From Microbacterium hydrocarbonoxydans (GTDB lineage Bacteria > Actinomycetota > Actinomycetes > Actinomycetales > Microbacteriaceae): 64,000 nt of DNA. The position numbers and the translations under genes were made by a program. Below the pieces are notes generated by a model. It saw nothing but the letters and a program-made list of their open reading frames with translations, was not told the DNA's origin and ran no database searches. The stretch spans positions 62,001-126,000 of the forward strand of contig NZ_LR882982.1 in NCBI RefSeq assembly GCF_904831005.1, given 5' to 3'. Every line of letters begins with the position of its first letter. Position 1 is the stretch's first letter. Positions 60,548 to 64,000 of this stretch are shown here, one piece after another.

Positions 60548-60668
60548 GGTCTCTTCCTCACTGTTCGACGGTCAGCGTACAAAGAGATGACGAGCCGGAG
60601 CGGCCGCGATCGACAGGCAGATCGAAAGTCCTCTCGAGAGCTCGGATCCACACCCCACTCCCAGGGTT

Positions 60669-60682
60669 AACGATATATCGTT
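60669..60682. promoter_or_regulatory. Perfect palindrome upstream of padR
   Basis: AACGATATATCGTT, a perfect 14-base palindrome 32-45 bp upstream of the padR-type ATG. Likely autoregulatory operator of that PadR protein. Confidence 0.7.
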
Positions 60683-60713
60683 GACTATCGCTCACCACTC
60701 CAGGGAGGACACC

Positions 60714-61313
60714 ATGAACAACGCATTCCCCTCGAACCCCTTCGGCGGATCCGGCTTCGGTGCAGGCTCCGGAGGCCCCGCATCCGCCATCTTCGACGCC
60801 ATGGACCAGCTTCGCAAGAGCTTCGAGAAGTCGTTCGAACAGCGACCCAGCGGCGGTTCGCGCATGGCCAAGGGTGACGTGCGCACCGCCGTGCTCTCGC
60901 TGCTCGCCGAGAAGCCCATGCACGGGTACCAGATCATCAACGAGATCGCCGAGCGCAGCGGCGGGTCGTGGAAGCCGAGTGCCGGATCCGTCTATCCCAC
61001 ACTGCAGCTGCTCGCCGACGAGGGGCTCATCGTGGCCGAGGAGCAGAACGGTCGCAAGACGTACTCGCTCACCGAGGCCGGTCGTGAGGTGGCGGTCGAG
61101 AGCACCGAGACCCCCGCGCCGTGGGAGTCGCAGTCGAAGGGCGACAGCCTGCACGACAACCCCCGCTACAGCGCGCTCCCCAAGGCCGGCGTCGATCTCG
61201 CGGCCGCCGCCGCCCAGGTCGGGCGCAGCGGCAGCACCGAGCAGGTGCAGCAGGCGGTCGAGATCCTCGACGAGGCCCGCCGTAGGCTGTACACGATCCT
61301 CGCTCAGGACTGA
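60714..61313 (+). CDS. PadR-family transcriptional regulator
   Basis: 199 aa from ATG 60714 (GGGAGG upstream). A Gly/Ser-rich N-terminus of about 50 residues ('NPFGGSGFGAGSGGP') leads to the winged helix at about 52-130: 'MAKGDVRTAVLSLLAEKPMHGYQIINEIAERSGGSWKPSAGSVYPTLQLLADEGLIVAEE'. The C-terminal helical region (150-199) would dimerise. It lies 24 bp before aarF and probably controls both through the palindrome at 60669. Confidence 0.92.
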   Translation: MNNAFPSNPFGGSGFGAGSGGPASAIFDAMDQLRKSFEKSFEQRPSGGSRMAKGDVRTAVLSLLAEKPMHGYQIINEIAERSGGSWKPSAGSVYPTLQLLADEGLIVAEEQNGRKTYSLTEAGREVAVESTETPAPWESQSKGDSLHDNPRYSALPKAGVDLAAAAAQVGRSGSTEQVQQAVEILDEARRRLYTILAQD

Positions 61314-61337
61314 TCGCACACGACCCAGGGACGACAC

Positions 61338-63026
61338 ATGACGGATGCTGCGGCGCAGGGCGCCCATCGTGCCCGGTACCGCCGCATCCTGTCGTTCGCG
61401 GCGCGCGAGTTCATCAAGATCTGGTGGTTCGAACTCGTGCTGCCGCGCTTCGGCATGAGCGCGATCTCGGAGCGCACCCGAGCACCGCGGATGCAGCGCT
61501 TCGCGAAACGGTTCCACGTGCTCGCGGTCGAGCTCGGTGGCCTGATGATCAAGGTCGGGCAGTTCATGTCGTCGCGTCTCGACGTGCTGCCTCCTGAGAT
61601 CACGAAAGAGCTCGAGGGACTGCAGGACGAGGTGCCCGCGGTGCCCTTCGCCGACATCCGCGCCGCCGCCGAGGCCGAACTCGGACGTCCGCTCGAGCAG
61701 GCCTACGCCTGGTTCGACGAGACGCCGGTGGCCGCGGCCTCCCTCGGGCAGGCGCACCGCGCGCGTCTCGCCGCGCAGGATGCGGTCGACACCGGGCTCG
61801 GCAACGTGGTCGTCAAGGTGCAGCGCCCTGGCATCGATGAGATCGTCGCGGTCGATCTCGCGGCTCTGCGTCGCGTGGCCCGCTGGCTGACGCGAGTTCG
61901 CCTGGTCGCCGATCGGGTCGATGCTCCCGGCCTCGTCGAGGAGTTCGCGCAGACGAGCCTCGAAGAGATCGATTACCTGCACGAGGCGGCCAGTGCCGAG
62001 CGGTTCCGCGAGAACTTCGCCGGAGATGCCCGCGTCGACGCCCCCGAGATCGTGTGGGAGCGCTCGACCCGTCGCGTGCTCACGCTGTCTGACGTCACCG
62101 CGATCAAGATCAACGACACGGATGCTCTGCGTGCAGCCGGCATCGATCCGTCCGAGGTCGCCGACGTCTTCGCCGAGGTCATGTTCGACCAGGTGTTCAC
62201 GCACAGCTTCGTGCACGCCGACCCGCACCCGGGCAACATCTTCGTGACGCCGGAGCCGGCATCCACCACCGGTCGCAACTTCCGTCTGACGTTCATCGAC
62301 TTCGGGATGATGGCGGAGGTGCCCGACAACCTGCGAGACGGCCTGCGCACGCTGCTCATCGCTGTCGCCGGTCGCGACAGCCGCGGACTCGTCACCGCGG
62401 CTCAGGAGATCGGTGTGCTGCTGCCATCGGCCGACACGGCCGAGCTGGAACGGGCGCTGCGGGCACTGTTCGCGCGATTCGGCGGCATGGGCTTCGCCGA
62501 GCTCAGCAAGGTCGATCCGCGCGAGTTCACCGACTTCGCCGACGAGTTCGGCGACATGGTGCGATCGCTTCCGCTGCAGCTGCCCGAGAACATGCTGCTG
62601 CTGATCCGCGCGGTGTCGCTGACCTCGGGCATGTGCTCGAGCCTGGACCCGTCGTTCAACGTGTGGGATGCCGCAGAGCCCTACGCCGGGCGACTGCTGC
62701 GCGACGAGTCGGGCAACCTCATGCAGGACATGGCCCAGCAGGCCATGGAGACCGCGGCCGTCACCTACCGACTGCCGAAGCGCATCGACGCGATCATCAC
62801 CCGGGTCGACGACGGCAACGTCACGTTCGACACCTCGGCGCTCGAGCGCCGCCTCGACCGGCTCGAGGGCATCGCTCGCCGCATCGGATCCGGCGTGCTG
62901 TTCGCCGCGATGCTCGTCGGTGGCGCGCTGCTCATGCCGTCGATCCCGCCTCTCGGCATTACCCTCATCTGCGTCTCGGCGCTGCCACTGCTGCACTCGG
63001 TCTTCGGCGGTCGCCGCTCGCGCTGA
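61338..63026 (+). CDS. AarF/UbiB (ABC1/ADCK) atypical kinase
   Basis: 562 aa. Family marks in order: KxGQ motif 'LMIKVGQFMSSRLDVLP', Ala-rich nucleotide loop 'VAAASLGQAHRA', catalytic 'HADPHPGNIFV', metal-binding 'FIDFGMMAE'. The C-terminus has two membrane helices ('GVLFAAMLVGGALLMPS', 'LGITLICVSALPLL'). Members act in quinone or lipid metabolism at the membrane; actinobacteria have menaquinone, so the exact role is open. Cotranscribed with padR. Confidence 0.92.
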   Translation: MTDAAAQGAHRARYRRILSFAAREFIKIWWFELVLPRFGMSAISERTRAPRMQRFAKRFHVLAVELGGLMIKVGQFMSSRLDVLPPEITKELEGLQDEVPAVPFADIRAAAEAELGRPLEQAYAWFDETPVAAASLGQAHRARLAAQDAVDTGLGNVVVKVQRPGIDEIVAVDLAALRRVARWLTRVRLVADRVDAPGLVEEFAQTSLEEIDYLHEAASAERFRENFAGDARVDAPEIVWERSTRRVLTLSDVTAIKINDTDALRAAGIDPSEVADVFAEVMFDQVFTHSFVHADPHPGNIFVTPEPASTTGRNFRLTFIDFGMMAEVPDNLRDGLRTLLIAVAGRDSRGLVTAAQEIGVLLPSADTAELERALRALFARFGGMGFAELSKVDPREFTDFADEFGDMVRSLPLQLPENMLLLIRAVSLTSGMCSSLDPSFNVWDAAEPYAGRLLRDESGNLMQDMAQQAMETAAVTYRLPKRIDAIITRVDDGNVTFDTSALERRLDRLEGIARRIGSGVLFAAMLVGGALLMPSIPPLGITLICVSALPLLHSVFGGRRSR

Positions 63027-63124
63027 CGGCCCCGGCCCGCAGCGCTGACGCGCCCGGCCCGCAGCGCTGACGCGCCCGGCCCGCGGCGCTGACGCGCCCG
63101 GGCCCGCAGCGCTGACGCGCCCGG
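63021..63124. repeat. 22-bp tandem repeat beginning over the aarF stop codon
   Basis: CGCTGACGCGCCCGGCCCGC-type units begin at 63021, 63043, 63065 and 63087 (the fourth has one extra G), with a partial fifth at 63110. The first unit contains the last Arg codon and TGA of aarF, so every copy repeats a CGC-TGA junction. Likely made by slippage of the gene end. Confidence 0.88.
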
Positions 63125-63243
63125 AAAGCGCAGAGCATCCGGCATCCGTCCGGCGTGTGCGCCCGCGCCGCGCCGTGGATCGACCGGTTCATCTGGGTTT
63201 TCCCGCCAGGTCGCAGAATGCCGGCATGGGAGAATGGGTTCTC

Positions 63244-64000
63244 ATGGACACTCCGGATGAGAAGACGCCCACGCGGAACGACCCTCCGAAGACCTCCACC
63301 GCCGCGATCAGGCAAGCGGCGAAGGCCACGGAGACCGCCCAGAAGATCGTCCGTGACATCGCGGCTGTGCCGCCGCGTGGCGTGCACCCGGCGCTCGTGC
63401 CAGGCGTCTCGGTCGAAGAGACCGGGCGCACCTATCGCACCGATCCGCTTGTCTTCGGCATCGCCGTCGCGCTGACCATCGCGTTCATCGCCTGGGGCGT
63501 GTTCGCAGGCGACAACCTCTCGGGCACGACCGCGACCGTGCTCGCCTGGGTGGTCGAGTACTTCGGCTTCTTCTTCACGACGATCGCCACCGTCATCCTG
63601 GTCTTCATGCTGTTCGTCGGATTCAGTCGCTACGGACGCATTCCGCTGGGTCGCGATGACGAGGAGCCCGAGTTCTCGATGTTCTCGTGGATCTCGATGC
63701 TCTTCGCCGCAGGCATGGGGATCGGCCTCGTCTTTTGGGGTGCCGCCGAGCCGCTCACCTTCTTCGAGAGTCCTCCGCCCGGCACCGTCGAGGCGAACAC
63801 GCTCGAGGCCATGCACACCGCGCAGGCGCAGGTGCTCTATCACTGGGGTCCGCAGGCGTGGGCGTTCTACGCACTGGTCGGCGGAGCGATCGCGTACGGC
63901 GCGTTCCGCCGCGGCCGCACCCCGCTGATCTCGTCGATCTTCGCGCCGCTGCTGGGGGAGGGCCGCACCACCGGACCTCTCGGTCGCACGATCGACATCT
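63244..64000 (+). CDS. BCCT-family transporter (betaine/choline/carnitine type), 3' end outside window
   Basis: 252 codons visible from ATG 63244; an in-frame ATG at 63226 is also possible. After a soluble N-terminus of about 65 residues come membrane helices 'DPLVFGIAVALTIAFIAWGVFA' and 'VVEYFGFFFTTIATVILVFMLFVGFSRYGRIPLG'. The BCCT block 'FSWISMLFAAGMGIGLVFWGAAEPLTFF' follows, then 'QVLYHWGPQAWAFYALVGGAIAYGAFRRG'. The 'GMGIGLVFWGAAEP' loop is diagnostic of sodium-coupled glycine betaine/choline carriers. It probably imports a compatible solute. Confidence 0.95.
   Translation, partial: MDTPDEKTPTRNDPPKTSTAAIRQAAKATETAQKIVRDIAAVPPRGVHPALVPGVSVEETGRTYRTDPLVFGIAVALTIAFIAWGVFAGDNLSGTTATVLAWVVEYFGFFFTTIATVILVFMLFVGFSRYGRIPLGRDDEEPEFSMFSWISMLFAAGMGIGLVFWGAAEPLTFFESPPPGTVEANTLEAMHTAQAQVLYHWGPQAWAFYALVGGAIAYGAFRRGRTPLISSIFAPLLGEGRTTGPLGRTIDI

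Overview
The window looks like chromosome of a high-GC actinobacterium, most likely Microbacterium or a close Microbacteriaceae relative. This rests on strong GC bias at third codon positions, dense operons with 4-base ATGA/GTGA overlaps, frequent GTG starts, and the gene families present. It was judged by reading only; no database search was run.

Layout. (1) 1-2.9 kb: a visibly AT-richer, partly decayed accessory patch. It holds a HEPN-type TIGR02391 protein cut by the window edge, a broken DUF262 (GmrSD-type) gene, a stray 3' end of a SulP gene, and a CBS-HEPN protein. (2) 3.0-9.0 kb: a minus-strand operon for a 2-aminoethylphosphonate/Fe3+-type ABC importer (binding lipoprotein, ATPase, fused permease) with a LacI regulator and a calcineurin-like phosphodiesterase. 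(3) 9.15-9.58 kb: a 102-bp tandem repeat array between divergent operons. (4) 9.8-31.3 kb: the most striking region. An oligopeptide ABC importer is translationally coupled to a prolyl-iminopeptidase-like hydrolase, an Xaa-Pro aminopeptidase and a GH146/GH127-like beta-L-arabinofuranosidase. A complete 4-hydroxyproline catabolic operon follows: epimerase, three-subunit D-hydroxyproline dehydrogenase, pyrroline-hydroxycarboxylate deaminase, ketoglutarate semialdehyde dehydrogenase, and a GntR regulator. A second, HypBA1-like GH127 enzyme lies convergent to it. The three promoter regions share a TGCAAT(T)GTAC-type motif. Together they read as one system for importing and dismantling arabinosylated hydroxyproline-rich plant cell-wall peptides (extensin type) in the cytoplasm.

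(5) 31.6-48.3 kb: an aromatic acid cluster. A plus-strand operon encodes a Rieske ring-hydroxylating dioxygenase (alpha, ferredoxin, reductase, beta), a cis-dihydrodiol dehydrogenase and the meta-cleavage lower pathway (MhpD, MhpF, MhpE and MhpC types). A convergent minus operon encodes MhpA- and MhpB-type enzymes, a thioesterase and an MHS-family transporter. IclR and XRE-cupin regulators and an acyl-CoA synthetase sit at the left edge. This fits phenylpropionate/hydroxyphenylpropionate (plant phenylpropanoid) use. (6) 48.7-64 kb: mostly housekeeping or common genes. These are a SulP transporter, a DUF2520-panC-panB pantothenate operon, a membrane protein with hexapeptide repeats and an apparent frameshift, an MFS/ArsR pair, a divergent XRE/methionine aminopeptidase pair, a GT2 glycosyltransferase, an ECF42-type sigma factor with its DGPF/YCII partner, a PadR regulator with an AarF kinase, and the start of a BCCT transporter.

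Several intergenic regions hold repeat islands: the 102-bp array, two further islands rich in GAGACC/GGTCTC inverted motifs, 72-bp and 42-bp repeats, and a 22-bp repeat that begins over the stop codon of aarF. No tRNA, rRNA, CRISPR array, transposase or integrase was recognised.
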